Shown here: piece by piece, positions 17,807 through 28,548 of the stretch
Position numbering within the stretch: position 1 is the first letter of the stretch
How the letters are laid out: every line of letters starts with the position of its first letter
Origin: an uncultured Flavobacteriales bacterium
GTDB lineage: Bacteria; Bacteroidota; Bacteroidia; Flavobacteriales_G; NORP312
NCBI GenBank assembly: GCA_905480125.1
Contig: CAJQPE010000104.1
Coordinates: forward strand, 1-36,460
Length of the DNA: 36,460 bases
Direction of reading: 5' to 3'
Notes under the pieces: generated by a model
What the model was told of the DNA's origin: nothing
What the model saw: only the letters and a program-made list of their open reading frames with translations
The model's database searches: none
Program-made: the position numbers and the translations under genes

Positions 17807-20236
17807 ATGAGTAGAGGATTATCAGTAGTTATATTTTTGTGTGTTTCCGTTCTATCTATTGCTCAAGAAACTGGAGCAGTTAGGGGCTTTGTTTATGACA
17901 AGAAAACTGAGGAACCAGTAATTTTTACAAATGTTTTCCTGAAGGGTACAACCATTGGTGCAGCAACAGATGTAAATGGATACTTTATGATTTCAAAAAT
18001 TCCTGTCGGAGATTATGAACTATGTACTACATTTATTGGCTATGATACTGCCTCAGTTGTAGTGAAAATTAAAATAGGTGAAGTTATTACTCGGAAATTA
18101 TATATAGGTGAATCTTCTGTAAACCTGAATATTTTTGATGTTTCTGCAGAAAAACAAGAGGCACAAACTGAAGTAAAAATGTCGGTTGTAAAAATTACGC
18201 CCAAAGAAATTAAGGCGCTTCCCGCTATTGGTGGTGAGGCTGATATTGCTCAATATCTGCAGGTGCTGCCTGGCGTTGTTTTTACTGGTGACCAAGGAGG
18301 CCAGTTGTATATTAGAGGTGGGTCACCTATACAAAACAAAGTTTTACTGGACGGCATGATAATTTATAATCCATTTCATTCAATTGGTTTATTCTCTGTA
18401 TTTGATACCGATATTATTAGAAACGCTGATATATATACTGGCGGATTTAATGCAGAGTATGGTGGGCGTATCTCTTCCATTATGGACATTACAACAAGAG
18501 ACGGTAATAAAAAAAGAATTAGTGGTAAGCTTGGAATAAGTCCGTTTGGTGCAAAGGCACTTATTGAAGGTCCAATTATTAGGGCTAAGGAGCTTGGTGG
18601 TAGCTCTATGTCTTTTATTTTTAGTGGAAAAACATCGTATTTAGAGCAATCATCTAAAGCTATCTACAGCTACATGGACAACACAACTGATACTAGTGCA
18701 TTATTCAATACTTGGGATGCTCCACCGACCGGCAACCTTCCCTTTAATTATACAGACCTTTATGGGAAAATTTCTGTTAACGGCGCTAACGGGAGTAAAT
18801 TAAACCTTTTTGGTTTCAATTATAGAGACCGAGTTAATTACGTTGGTCTCACTGATATGAACTGGAATTCGTATGGTGGTGGAAGTAACTTTTTAATTGT
18901 CCCAGGAAGTTCAGAAGCTCTAGTTGAAGGTGTTTTTGCCTATTCTCAATACGAAATAAGCATGATTGAAGGTGATGACCCTGAAAAGAAAAGTTCTATT
19001 GGAGGATTTAATGGAGGATTAAACTTTACCTACTTCTTAGGTGAAAATGAATTAAAGTATGGTGTTGAGGTATTAAGTTTTGCCACTCTCTACCAATACT
19101 TTAATGAACTGGGTACTAAATTTATTGAAGAACAAAATACAACAGAAATGGCCGCTTATGTTAAATACAAATGGAATAAATCTGATAGCAAGGGTAATTC
19201 TAAAATTGTAGTTGAACCTAGTCTGCGTTTTCAGTATTATGCAACGCTAAACACACCATCATTAGAACCACGAATTGGAGTTAAATATAACGCCTCAAAT
19301 AACTTACGAGTTAAACTTGCTTTAGGAATGTATTCCCAAAATCTAATTAGTGCTACTTCAGATAGAGATGTTGTAAACTTATTTAACGGTTTCTACTCTG
19401 GACCAGATAATCTTCAAGATTCTGTAACTATTGGACCTAAACCATGGCAGTCTGATAATAAAATATCTCAAAGATCTGTAAAGCATTCTCTTCAAAAAGC
19501 AAACCACGCGATACTAGGATTCGAATACGATGTATCCAGAAGAATAAATGTTAATGTTGAGGGCTACTTTAAACAGTTTACACAACTCTCTAATATCAAT
19601 AGAAATAAAATATATGAAGATGCTACATCTAACGCAGATATTGAGGACGTTTATAAAAAAGATTTTATTGTTGAAACTGGTGATGCATACGGTCTAGATT
19701 TCGTTATTAAGTATGACTATAAGCGGCTTTATTTGTGGTTCGTTTATTCGCTTGGACAAGTCTCACGATTTGATGGTGTTCAGATAGATGACGCTGGAAA
19801 TTTGCGCTCTTATCATCCCGTTTTTGATAAAAGAAATAATTTCAATTTTGTTGGGACATACACTTTCGGTAAAAACTTAGATTGGGATTTTAGTGTTAGA
19901 TGGAACATGGGTTCTGGGTTTCCTTTTACTCCAACTCAAGGATTTTACGGCAACTATAATTTCAACAATACAGGTATTCAAAGTGATTATATTTCGGCTA
20001 ATTCTGATTTAGGAATTTATTATGGTAATCTAAATAGTCAGAGGTTGCCTTACTACCACAGATTGGATTTAAATATAAAAAAGAAAGTCGAATTTGCTGA
20101 AACTACTCTAGAAGTTAATGCTGGGGTGACAAATGCCTACAATAGAGAAAATGTTTTTTACTTTGACAGAGTGAAATTCAAAAGAGTAAATCAACTTCCA
20201 ATGCTACCTAGCTTTGGAGTTAATTGGAAATTTTAA
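17807..20236 (+). CDS. TonB-dependent outer-membrane receptor with carboxypeptidase-like N-domain
   Basis: This is an outer-membrane receptor of 809 residues that imports an unknown ligand using TonB energy. In order: signal peptide MSRGLSVVIFLCVSVLSIAQ, a CarboxypepD-reg-like domain (about 23-105, GFVYDKKTEEPVIFTNV, AATDVNGYFMISKIPVGDY), a plug (about 125-240, with LPGVVFTGDQGGQLYIRGG and NKVLLDGMIIYNP), and the beta-barrel to the terminal Phe809 (SFGVNWKF). The motif GGFNAEYGGRISSIMDI is typical of Bacteroidota receptors. There is no SusD-like lipoprotein next to it, so it is not part of a SusCD pair, and the neighbours give no clue to substrate. Spacing on both sides indicates that it is transcribed alone. 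Confidence 0.94.
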   Translation: MSRGLSVVIFLCVSVLSIAQETGAVRGFVYDKKTEEPVIFTNVFLKGTTIGAATDVNGYFMISKIPVGDYELCTTFIGYDTASVVVKIKIGEVITRKLYIGESSVNLNIFDVSAEKQEAQTEVKMSVVKITPKEIKALPAIGGEADIAQYLQVLPGVVFTGDQGGQLYIRGGSPIQNKVLLDGMIIYNPFHSIGLFSVFDTDIIRNADIYTGGFNAEYGGRISSIMDITTRDGNKKRISGKLGISPFGAKALIEGPIIRAKELGGSSMSFIFSGKTSYLEQSSKAIYSYMDNTTDTSALFNTWDAPPTGNLPFNYTDLYGKISVNGANGSKLNLFGFNYRDRVNYVGLTDMNWNSYGGGSNFLIVPGSSEALVEGVFAYSQYEISMIEGDDPEKKSSIGGFNGGLNFTYFLGENELKYGVEVLSFATLYQYFNELGTKFIEEQNTTEMAAYVKYKWNKSDSKGNSKIVVEPSLRFQYYATLNTPSLEPRIGVKYNASNNLRVKLALGMYSQNLISATSDRDVVNLFNGFYSGPDNLQDSVTIGPKPWQSDNKISQRSVKHSLQKANHAILGFEYDVSRRINVNVEGYFKQFTQLSNINRNKIYEDATSNADIEDVYKKDFIVETGDAYGLDFVIKYDYKRLYLWFVYSLGQVSRFDGVQIDDAGNLRSYHPVFDKRNNFNFVGTYTFGKNLDWDFSVRWNMGSGFPFTPTQGFYGNYNFNNTGIQSDYISANSDLGIYYGNLNSQRLPYYHRLDLNIKKKVEFAETTLEVNAGVTNAYNRENVFYFDRVKFKRVNQLPMLPSFGVNWKF

Positions 20237-20436
20237 CATCAAATATTTCATGATTTTTCTCATTAATCCTTTTTAAAGGAAATTAAGTCAGCCCATTACA
20301 TAATCAATAGATAACTGATTCTCCTCAAGCCATTTTAGATTTAACTTTAACTGCACACCTAAATTAAGTTATAATTTCTTCCAAATTAGCACGTGATGTG
20401 ACTTAAAATATTACTATTTTTACCCCCCGTAACTAA

Positions 20437-22071
<1,635 letters not shown>

Positions 22072-22115
22072 GCTTAAATCATATAGTTTCTTAGTGTAGA
22101 TTTTATTGATAATGT

Positions 22116-22123
22116 TACCTTTG
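22116..22123 (+). promoter_or_regulatory. -7 element TACCTTTG before yidC
   Basis: TACCTTTG fits TAnnTTTG and lies 24 bases before the ATG at 22148. No -33 TTG is evident in the pyrG-yidC gap, so yidC may have its own weak promoter as well as read-through from pyrG. Confidence 0.35.
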
Positions 22124-22147
22124 CCGCTTAATTTCAGGAATTGAGCG

Positions 22148-24079
22148 ATGGATAAAAATTCAATCATTGGACTATTATTAATTGGAGCCATATTTATTGG
22201 TTTCAATTACTATAACCAACCTTCGGAAGAAGAAATTGCAAAAGCACAAAATCAAAAAACAGAACAAGCGAAAGCAGATTCAATAGCTCAACTAATACAA
22301 GCGGAACAAATCAATGATAATGCCTCTGCTGATCAAAACACAATAAACATTTCTGATGAGAATACTAATTCGGTACTTCTAATAAAGGATTCTCTGCAAG
22401 ATTTAGAGCAACAATTCCGTTATGGGAGATTTGCCAAATCAGCTTTTGGAACAAAAGCATATATAACTATAGAGAACGAAAAAATCAAAGCTACAATTTC
22501 AACTAAAGGTGGAATGCTTGTTGGCGTTGAACTAAAAGAATATAAAACTTGGGATTCACTTCCACTGAATTTATTTGATGAGGACTCGTCAAAATTTGCA
22601 TTAAGTTTCTTTAAAAGCAATGCTTATAAGGGTTCTGGGGAAATACTAACCAACGAATTATTTTTTGAACCTCAATCAAGTTCCATTGAATTATTTGGTG
22701 CTGATAACGGCTCTGTAAGTATGCGACTCTATGGCTCTTCGAAAGACCAGTATATTGAATACATCTATGGATTAACTGGTGATTCATACGTGCTTGATTT
22801 CAATGTGAATTTTGTAGGTATGAATGACTTGTTGCGAGACAATAATAATGACATACGTATAAATTGGGATATGAATACGCTTTCACAAGAACGCACTATC
22901 TCTGCTGAAAATGCTATTACTACTGTTTTCTACAAGTATCTTGACGAAAAAGATGTGGATTATCTTTCTGAAACAAGCGATGATGAAGAAAATTTAGGGA
23001 GATCGGTACATTGGGTTGGATTCAAGCAGCAGTACTTTGCATCAGTGCTCATCTGTAATGATGGGTTTACGAATGATAATGATGCTAAGGTAAGAATAGA
23101 CCCATTAACCAGCTCTAAATATACAAAGGCAATGTCTGCAAATTTGCTGTTACCTTTCCAAAATGGGGCTGCTTCATCCGAAAATATGCAGTTTTATTTC
23201 GGACCAAATCATTACCAAACGCTTAGTGAATATGATATTCAATTAGAAGAAATGATAAACCTCGGTTGGCCGGTTATACGTCAAGTTAGTCAGTGGGTAA
23301 TAATCCCAATCTTTAATTGGTTAGATGACTTTAACATAAGCTATGGAATAATAATTCTAATTCTAACACTAGTTATAAAAATTGCGCTTTTCCCTATTAC
23401 ATATAAAAATTACAAGTCCAGTGCAAAGATGAAGGTGCTAAAACCTGAAATTGAAGAATTAAATAAAAAACACGAAAAGGATGACGCCATGAAAAAGCAA
23501 CAAGCTACCATGGCGCTTTATAGAAAAGCAGGTGTTAATCCAATGGCTGGCTGCCTGCCAATGCTCCTTCAAATGCCTATCTTATATGCTATGTTTAGGT
23601 TTTTTCCAGCTTCAATTGAATTGAGACAAGAAAGTTTTTTATGGGCTAATGACCTTTCTTCATACGACTCTATTTACGATTTCCCGGGAGGGTTTGAAAT
23701 TCCTTTTTATGGAGATCATATTAGCTTATTCACTGTCTTGATGGCTGTTTCTATGTATTTCTACACTAAATCTAATTCAAGCATGACAAGCATGGGAAGT
23801 GGGCCGCAAGCGGCTCAGATGAAAATAATGACCAACTTTATGCCATTTATGATGCTTGTATTTTTTAATAATTATTCTGCAGGATTAAGTTACTATTATT
23901 TCTTAGCTAACTGTATCACAATTTTCCAACAATTTGCCATTAAACAATGGTTTATTGATGAAGATGTTATTCATGCTCAGATTCAGGAGAACAAGAAAAA
24001 ACCAGCGAAGAAAAAATCTAGTTTCCAAAAACGATTAGAAGAGATGTCTAAACAACAAAGGGCTAAATCTCGAAAATAA
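22148..24079 (+). CDS. yidC: membrane protein insertase YidC
   Basis: YidC inserts and folds inner-membrane proteins, alone or with SecYEG. The 643 residues show an N-terminal membrane anchor (IIGLLLIGAIFIGF, 6-19), a long periplasmic beta-domain (about 95-370), and the conserved five-helix core (about 375-600) with LTLVIKIALFPIT, KAGVNPMAGCLPMLLQMP and the late pair of helices. The groove position that is Arg in E. coli YidC is Lys411 here, which keeps the charge. The C-terminal tail is strongly basic (KKKPAKKKSSFQKR), as in YidC forms that contact ribosomes. It follows pyrG in the same direction and precedes a small lipoprotein gene. Confidence 0.97.
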   Translation: MDKNSIIGLLLIGAIFIGFNYYNQPSEEEIAKAQNQKTEQAKADSIAQLIQAEQINDNASADQNTINISDENTNSVLLIKDSLQDLEQQFRYGRFAKSAFGTKAYITIENEKIKATISTKGGMLVGVELKEYKTWDSLPLNLFDEDSSKFALSFFKSNAYKGSGEILTNELFFEPQSSSIELFGADNGSVSMRLYGSSKDQYIEYIYGLTGDSYVLDFNVNFVGMNDLLRDNNNDIRINWDMNTLSQERTISAENAITTVFYKYLDEKDVDYLSETSDDEENLGRSVHWVGFKQQYFASVLICNDGFTNDNDAKVRIDPLTSSKYTKAMSANLLLPFQNGAASSENMQFYFGPNHYQTLSEYDIQLEEMINLGWPVIRQVSQWVIIPIFNWLDDFNISYGIIILILTLVIKIALFPITYKNYKSSAKMKVLKPEIEELNKKHEKDDAMKKQQATMALYRKAGVNPMAGCLPMLLQMPILYAMFRFFPASIELRQESFLWANDLSSYDSIYDFPGGFEIPFYGDHISLFTVLMAVSMYFYTKSNSSMTSMGSGPQAAQMKIMTNFMPFMMLVFFNNYSAGLSYYYFLANCITIFQQFAIKQWFIDEDVIHAQIQENKKKPAKKKSSFQKRLEEMSKQQRAKSRK

Positions 24080-24120
24080 GATTGGCAAACTTTTTGAATA
24101 CATTTAAAAAAACAAAAACT

Positions 24121-24726
24121 ATGAGAGTTACAAATTTTATTATCATTACTTCAATTACTAGCATATTTATTATAGGCTGTTCATCTTCGAAAGACACTAC
24201 AAAAATATCAGGAGAAAATAATAACGAGGTGGCGCTGATAAATGAGACTGAGGAAACCAAAGAAGGCGAAAAAATAAATACAGGAATTGTTTCTAAAGGC
24301 GAAAAAGAAGATCCAAGAGAAAAATTATTAGCAGATGCCATAGCTAACTACCCTGACTCTTTAATCGCTATGTTAAAGAAAACACCCTGCTATGGCAGAT
24401 GCCCTGTCTTTAGCTTTAAAATATATAGTAGCGGCTTTGTAGACTATTATGGCAAAGCCAATACCGAGATGGAAGGACTTTATTCAGGAAAACTGACTGA
24501 TGAAAACGTTGCTATTGTTCTTAAAAAAATTGAAAAAATCAATTTTTTTGAATTAAACAACATATACGATACTAATGTAACGGATTTCCCGTCTGTAAAT
24601 GTTTATGCAAATAAAGACGGCAAGAAAAAACAGATAATTGATCGCCAAGGTGGGCCAAAAGATCTAAAAGAGCTCGAAGCGCTTTTAGATGAAATGATTA
24701 AAACCGTTAAGTGGACAAAATCCTAA
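24121..24726 (+). CDS. DUF6438 lipoprotein
   Basis: This is 201 residues from ATG 24121. That start gives a proper lipoprotein signal peptide with lipobox ending at Cys20 (TSIFIIGC, then SSSKD). An in-frame TTG at 24082 would add 13 residues and is less likely. A linker of Glu/Lys-rich sequence precedes the DUF6438 domain (about 75-200), recognised by TPCYGRCPVFSFKIYSSG, G-L-Y-S-G, FFELNNIYDTNVTDFPS and a C-terminal LKELEALLDEM. The domain has no established function. The paired cysteines in CYGRC could bind metal or form a disulfide. It lies 41 bases after yidC and converges on valS. The mature protein should be anchored in the periplasm or outer membrane. Confidence 0.85.
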   Translation: MRVTNFIIITSITSIFIIGCSSSKDTTKISGENNNEVALINETEETKEGEKINTGIVSKGEKEDPREKLLADAIANYPDSLIAMLKKTPCYGRCPVFSFKIYSSGFVDYYGKANTEMEGLYSGKLTDENVAIVLKKIEKINFFELNNIYDTNVTDFPSVNVYANKDGKKKQIIDRQGGPKDLKELEALLDEMIKTVKWTKS

Positions 24727-24736
24727 TCTTATTAGG
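24722..24736. repeat. inverted repeat over the DUF6438 stop codon
   Basis: CCTAAT (24722-24727) and ATTAGG (24731-24736) pair around CTT. The stop TAA (24724-24726) lies inside the left arm. There is no T-tract, so it is a poor terminator, yet it is the only structure between the convergent DUF6438 and valS genes. Confidence 0.35.
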
Positions 24737-24776
24737 GGAATTGATTCATTACCATTGTAAAATTAGCTATCCTTGA

Positions 24777-27410
24777 TTAACCAATACCTATTAACTGCTC
24801 TTCTAAAACCTTTATTTTAGCTTCGGCATCTGATAGCTTTTGGCGCTCAATAATTACAACCTGCTCAGGTGCTCCTTGAACAAATCGTTCATTGCTCAAT
24901 TTTTTAGTAACACCTAGTAAAAAGCCCTTTGTGCGCTCAAGTTCATCGACCAGCTTCTTCTTTTCGGCGGCAATATCAATCATTCCTTCTTCAATAGGAA
25001 TAAAATACTCATTTGTGTTTACGATGAATGAAAATGCTTTATCTACTTTCTCCTTAACGTAGTTCAATTCGCTAATATTACACATCTTTTTAATAACAAC
25101 ATCAAGTGATTTATCCAACGGTTTATTTTCTTTAATAGTTAACAGTAATGAATCTTTCTGTGGAATATTCTTACTTATTTTAAATGCTCGAATTTCCGAT
25201 ATAACTTTTGTTGACTGTTCAAAGCTTGCAAGCAGTTCCTTATTTTGTTTTTCTATAATTGGCCAAGAGTTTAGCATCACACATTCCTTTTCTCCTCTTT
25301 TTGCGATAAGAGACCAAAGCTCCTCAGTAATAAATGGCGTGAATGGATGAAGTAGGTGAAGTAACTTTTCAAAAATAACAATAGTTTCATCCAATGTTAC
25401 CTTATCTATTGGATTTTGATATGCAGGCTTAATCATTTCTAAATACCACGAACAAAAATCATCCCATACTAGCTTGTAAGTCGACATTAAAGCATCTGAT
25501 ATTCTGTATTTAGAATAATGATCATCAATAGTAATAAGACTCTCTGCAAGTTTAGCTTCAAACCATTGTATGGCAATTTTACTCGATTGTGGTTGTTCAA
25601 TTTTATCATGAACCTCCCAGTTTTGAATTAGTCTAAACGCATTCCAAATTTTATTGGTAAAGTTTCTTCCTTGCTCACATAGTTGCTCATCGAATGGCAA
25701 ATCATTTCCTGCCGGAGAGCAAAGTAGCAATCCAACTCTTGTTCCATCTGCACTATATTTTTCTAATAAATCTATTGGATCTGGAGAATTACCTAACGAT
25801 TTCGACATTTTTCTTCCTAATTTATCACGAACTAATCCAGTTAGATAAACATTATTAAATGGCTTTTCTCCTTTATATTCATAACCTGCCATAACCATTC
25901 TGGCTACCCAAAAGAACAAAATATCTGGCCCCGTTACTAAGTCGTTAGTTGGATAGTAGTAGTTGATGTCTTGCCCTTTTGGGTTTTTAAATCCATCGAA
26001 AACAGAAATCGGCCATAACCAAGATGAAAACCAAGTATCAAGAACATCTTCGTCCTGTCTTATTTCAGCTAGCGAAATTGACCTACCTGATTTGTCTTCT
26101 GCTAATTTTTGAGCTTCTTCTTTGTTTTTGGCAACAACAAAATCGTTCGCTCCAGAACCAAAATACCAGGCAGGGATTTGCTGTCCCCACCATAATTGGC
26201 GAGAAACGCACCAGTCCTTAACATTCTCCATCCAATACCGGTATGTGTTCTTAAATTTTGCAGGGTACAATTGAATAGTATCGTCCATTACATTTTCTAA
26301 AGCTGGTTTCGCCATTTTACTCATATCGCAAAACCACTGTAAAGAAAGTTTTGGTTCAATAACTGCATCGGTACGTTCAGAGTATCCCACCTTATTTATA
26401 AGGTCATCAACCTTAACTAAATAACCTTGTTCGTCTAATTCCTTTTCTATTTCTTTTCGAACATCAAACCTATCTTGACCAACAAACAGCTTAGCCTTTT
26501 CATTTAATGTACCATTCTCATTAAAAATATTAATAGTTTCGAGATTGTGTTTAATTCCTAATTTGTAATCATTTTCATCATGAGCAGGAGTTACTTTAAG
26601 TGCCCCTGTGCCAAATTCTATATCAACATATTCGTCAAAAATTACAGGAATAGATCTATTCACTAAAGGAACTATTGCGCGTTTGTCTTTCAAATGAGTA
26701 TATCTTTCATCATCAGGATGAACACAAATTGCGGTATCTCCCAAAATAGTTTCAGGTCGAGTCGTAGCAACGGTAAGCCATTCATCATCTGTTCCTTCAA
26801 TTATATATCGTACATGAAACAACTTTGAATTTACTTCTTTGTGAATTACTTCCTCATCGGAAAGTGCTGTTAAAGCCTTTGGGTCCCAATTAATCATTCT
26901 AACTCCGCGGTAAATTAACCCTTTATTAAACAAATCAATAAACACATCAATTACAGCTTCTGATAAGTCTTCTTCAAGTGTGAAACGTGTTCTATCCCAA
27001 TCGCAAGAAGCACCTAATTTCTTTAACTGTTCAAGTATAATTCCACCATGTTTTTCTTTCCACTCCCAGGCGTGTTTCATAAATTCTTCGCGAGTGAGGT
27101 CTTTCTTTTCGATGCCTTCTTCACTTAATTTATTCACAACTTTTGCTTCAGTCGCAATTGAAGCGTGGTCAGTACCTGGCACCCAACACACATTCTTTCC
27201 TAACAATCTCTGTCTTCTGCATAATACGTCTTGTATCGTATTATTGAGCATGTGCCCCATGTGAAGCATTCCAGTAACGTTGGGTGGAGGAATCACAATT
27301 GTATATGGTTCTCTTTCATCTGGTTCTGAATGAAACATTTTATTATCCATCCAGAATTTATACCACTTCGCCTCTGCTTCTTTTGAACTATATGATTTTG
27401 GAATATCCAT
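24777..27410 (-). CDS. valS: valine--tRNA ligase
   Basis: This enzyme charges tRNA-Val with valine using ATP. The 877 residues contain the HIGH-type motif in [13 protein letters not shown] (41-53), the editing domain (about 200-345, [12 protein letters not shown] and [16 protein letters not shown]), the tRNA-synthetase core up to KMSKS at 534-538, the anticodon-binding domain, and a C-terminal coiled-coil arm (about 815-877), as in bacterial ValRS. The ATG at 27410 is preceded 20 bases upstream by a TAAATTTG element and then by a 19-base inverted repeat. No leader peptide or T-box is seen. It is transcribed divergently from the DUF1573 genes. Confidence 0.98.
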   Translation of the reverse strand: MDIPKSYSSKEAEAKWYKFWMDNKMFHSEPDEREPYTIVIPPPNVTGMLHMGHMLNNTIQDVLCRRQRLLGKNVCWVPGTDHASIATEAKVVNKLSEEGIEKKDLTREEFMKHAWEWKEKHGGIILEQLKKLGASCDWDRTRFTLEEDLSEAVIDVFIDLFNKGLIYRGVRMINWDPKALTALSDEEVIHKEVNSKLFHVRYIIEGTDDEWLTVATTRPETILGDTAICVHPDDERYTHLKDKRAIVPLVNRSIPVIFDEYVDIEFGTGALKVTPAHDENDYKLGIKHNLETINIFNENGTLNEKAKLFVGQDRFDVRKEIEKELDEQGYLVKVDDLINKVGYSERTDAVIEPKLSLQWFCDMSKMAKPALENVMDDTIQLYPAKFKNTYRYWMENVKDWCVSRQLWWGQQIPAWYFGSGANDFVVAKNKEEAQKLAEDKSGRSISLAEIRQDEDVLDTWFSSWLWPISVFDGFKNPKGQDINYYYPTNDLVTGPDILFFWVARMVMAGYEYKGEKPFNNVYLTGLVRDKLGRKMSKSLGNSPDPIDLLEKYSADGTRVGLLLCSPAGNDLPFDEQLCEQGRNFTNKIWNAFRLIQNWEVHDKIEQPQSSKIAIQWFEAKLAESLITIDDHYSKYRISDALMSTYKLVWDDFCSWYLEMIKPAYQNPIDKVTLDETIVIFEKLLHLLHPFTPFITEELWSLIAKRGEKECVMLNSWPIIEKQNKELLASFEQSTKVISEIRAFKISKNIPQKDSLLLTIKENKPLDKSLDVVIKKMCNISELNYVKEKVDKAFSFIVNTNEYFIPIEEGMIDIAAEKKKLVDELERTKGFLLGVTKKLSNERFVQGAPEQVVIIERQKLSDAEAKIKVLEEQLIGIG

Positions 27411-27430
27411 TGTTATGTTGTTTGAGAATG

Positions 27431-27467
27431 CAAATTTACTAATTCAAGTCAATCATATAATGATTGA
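27431..27467 (-). promoter_or_regulatory. valS -7 element with upstream inverted repeat
   Basis: On the minus strand TAAATTTG (27438-27431) fits TAnnTTTG, 20 bases before the valS ATG. Starting 11 bases upstream is a perfect inverted repeat, TCAATCAT (27449-27456), spacer ATA, ATGATTGA (27460-27467). It covers the position where RNA polymerase would contact the -33 region, so it looks like an operator or an activator site. No regulator can be named. Confidence 0.35.
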
Positions 27468-27585
27468 ATTAGATAATGATTAATTGAGTTTTCAACTATT
27501 TATAGCAATTAATGTTAATATTGATTTAGCCATGGTGACGGTGTTAATGTTTTGTTAAAACCTAAGATTATTCTTAACATTTAAC

Positions 27586-27593
27586 TACATTTG
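27586..27593 (+). promoter_or_regulatory. -7 element TACATTTG before the first DUF1573 gene
   Basis: TACATTTG fits TAnnTTTG and lies 39 bases before the ATG at 27633. The nearest upstream TTTG (27551-27554) is 31 bases away, which is too far for the usual 17-23 base spacer. Confidence 0.35.
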
Positions 27594-27632
27594 TTTTGAA
27601 TAATTTTAGATATTAAACTATAAAAAAATACT

Positions 27633-28097
27633 ATGAAAAAATTAACATTATCATTCGGATTAATTCTTGCTTTCGTTTTAGGGTCATTCGCTCAAGAAGT
27701 TAGCGGATCTGCTCCAGCAGCAGGAGGAGCCAGCGTTGAATTTGAAAAAGATGTCCACGACTTTGGAAACATGAAGCAGCATGGTGATGCATCTACTGAG
27801 TTTAAATTTACAAATACAGGAGCTGCACCTCTAATTATTTCTAATGCTAAAGGATCTTGCGGATGTACTGTTCCGTCTTGGCCAAAAGAGCCTATTATGC
27901 CAGGTGAAACTTCTTCTATAAAAGTAAAGTACGATTCTAAAAGAGTTGGACCAATTAACAAGTCGGTTACTATTAGCTCTAATGCGGCTAACGAGCCTAC
28001 TAAAGTTATTCGAATTAAGGGAATGATTGAAGCTGCTCCTAAAGAAGAAACTATGCCTGTTAAAGAAGCGCCAGTTGGTGCACCAGTTGAGAAATAA
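27633..28097 (+). CDS. secreted DUF1573 protein
   Basis: This is 154 residues. The signal peptide is MKKLTLSFGLILAFVLGSFAQ. The single DUF1573 (ASH/MSP-like beta-sandwich) domain runs from about 35 to 133: VEFEKDVHDFGNM, FKFTNTGAAPLIIS, GSCGCTVPSWP, PGETSSIKVKYDSKRVGP, KSVTISSNA, IRIKGM. A Pro/Ala/Glu-rich tail follows. The Cys-Gly-Cys motif is characteristic of the family and may bind metal or form a disulfide. The location is probably periplasmic or outer surface; the role is unknown. A paralogue begins 5 bases after the stop, and a strong terminator lies inside that second gene's first codons, which suggests this one is the more abundant product. Confidence 0.93.
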   Translation: MKKLTLSFGLILAFVLGSFAQEVSGSAPAAGGASVEFEKDVHDFGNMKQHGDASTEFKFTNTGAAPLIISNAKGSCGCTVPSWPKEPIMPGETSSIKVKYDSKRVGPINKSVTISSNAANEPTKVIRIKGMIEAAPKEETMPVKEAPVGAPVEK

Positions 28098-28102
28098 ACT
28101 AC

Positions 28103-28507
28103 ATGGTTTTTCACGAAACTCAAAAGCTCCAGCGAATAATCGTTGGAGCTTTTTTTATACTCTCTAGTTTAATCTGTCATTCTCAAGCCCAAATGAAATT
28201 TGAACAAAAAACTCAAAACTTTAGTAAAGTAAAACCAGGACATGTTCTTGAATTTGACTATGCTTTCTCTAATTATGGAGACGAACCCTTAATAATCAAT
28301 AACATAGAAGTGTCTTGCTCCTGTACAAAATTTATATTTCCAAAACGACCGATAGCAACGAAAGAAAAAGACACTATACATGTCACTTTCGATACTAATC
28401 ATAAAATTGGTTATCAAGACAGAATTTTATTGGTTAATTCAAATGCCGAAAATTCCCCTACCAAAATTAGGTTTAAAGGGATGGTAGATAATAAATCTGA
28501 AAAATAA
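28103..28507 (+). CDS. second, tandem DUF1573 protein
   Basis: This is 134 residues with a signal peptide (IIVGAFFILSSLICHSQAQ) and one DUF1573 domain (about 31-130): MKFEQKTQNFSKV, FSNYGDEPLIINN, VSCSCTKFIFP, KIGYQDRILLVNSNAENSP, KIRFKGM. The family Cys-Gly-Cys motif is Cys-Ser-Cys here. It is clearly paralogous to the gene 5 bases upstream, most likely by an old tandem duplication. The ATG at 28103 is the only usable start that keeps the signal peptide. An intrinsic terminator (28122-28156) occupies its codons 7-18, so full transcripts require read-through or melting of the hairpin by a translating ribosome. The function is unknown. Confidence 0.88.
   Translation: MVFHETQKLQRIIVGAFFILSSLICHSQAQMKFEQKTQNFSKVKPGHVLEFDYAFSNYGDEPLIINNIEVSCSCTKFIFPKRPIATKEKDTIHVTFDTNHKIGYQDRILLVNSNAENSPTKIRFKGMVDNKSEK
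28122..28156 (+). terminator. intrinsic terminator inside the 5' coding region of the second DUF1573 gene
   Basis: The arm at 28122-28135 (AAAAGCTCCAGCGA) pairs with 28140-28153 (TCGTTGGAGCTTTT) over 14 bp with a single G-U wobble and a 4-base loop ATAA, followed by more T to 28156. By shape it is as good as any terminator in the window. It sits 25 bases after the stop of the first DUF1573 gene and 19 bases into the second. Confidence 0.85.
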
Positions 28508-28520
28508 TTTCTTCATTTTG

Positions 28521-28528
28521 TATATTCG
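28521..28528 (+). promoter_or_regulatory. -7-like element TATATTCG before the aminotransferase
   Basis: TATATTCG differs from TAnnTTTG at one base, is identical to the -7 element of the subtilase promoter, and lies 20 bases before the ATG at 28549. No TTG is seen at the -33 distance. Confidence 0.3.
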
Positions 28529-28548
28529 CACACCGAAATAATATCATT

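Noticed and set aside
24082-24120. TTG 24082 as start of the DUF6438 lipoprotein
   Set aside because: It adds 13 residues in front of a complete lipoprotein signal that begins at ATG 24121.
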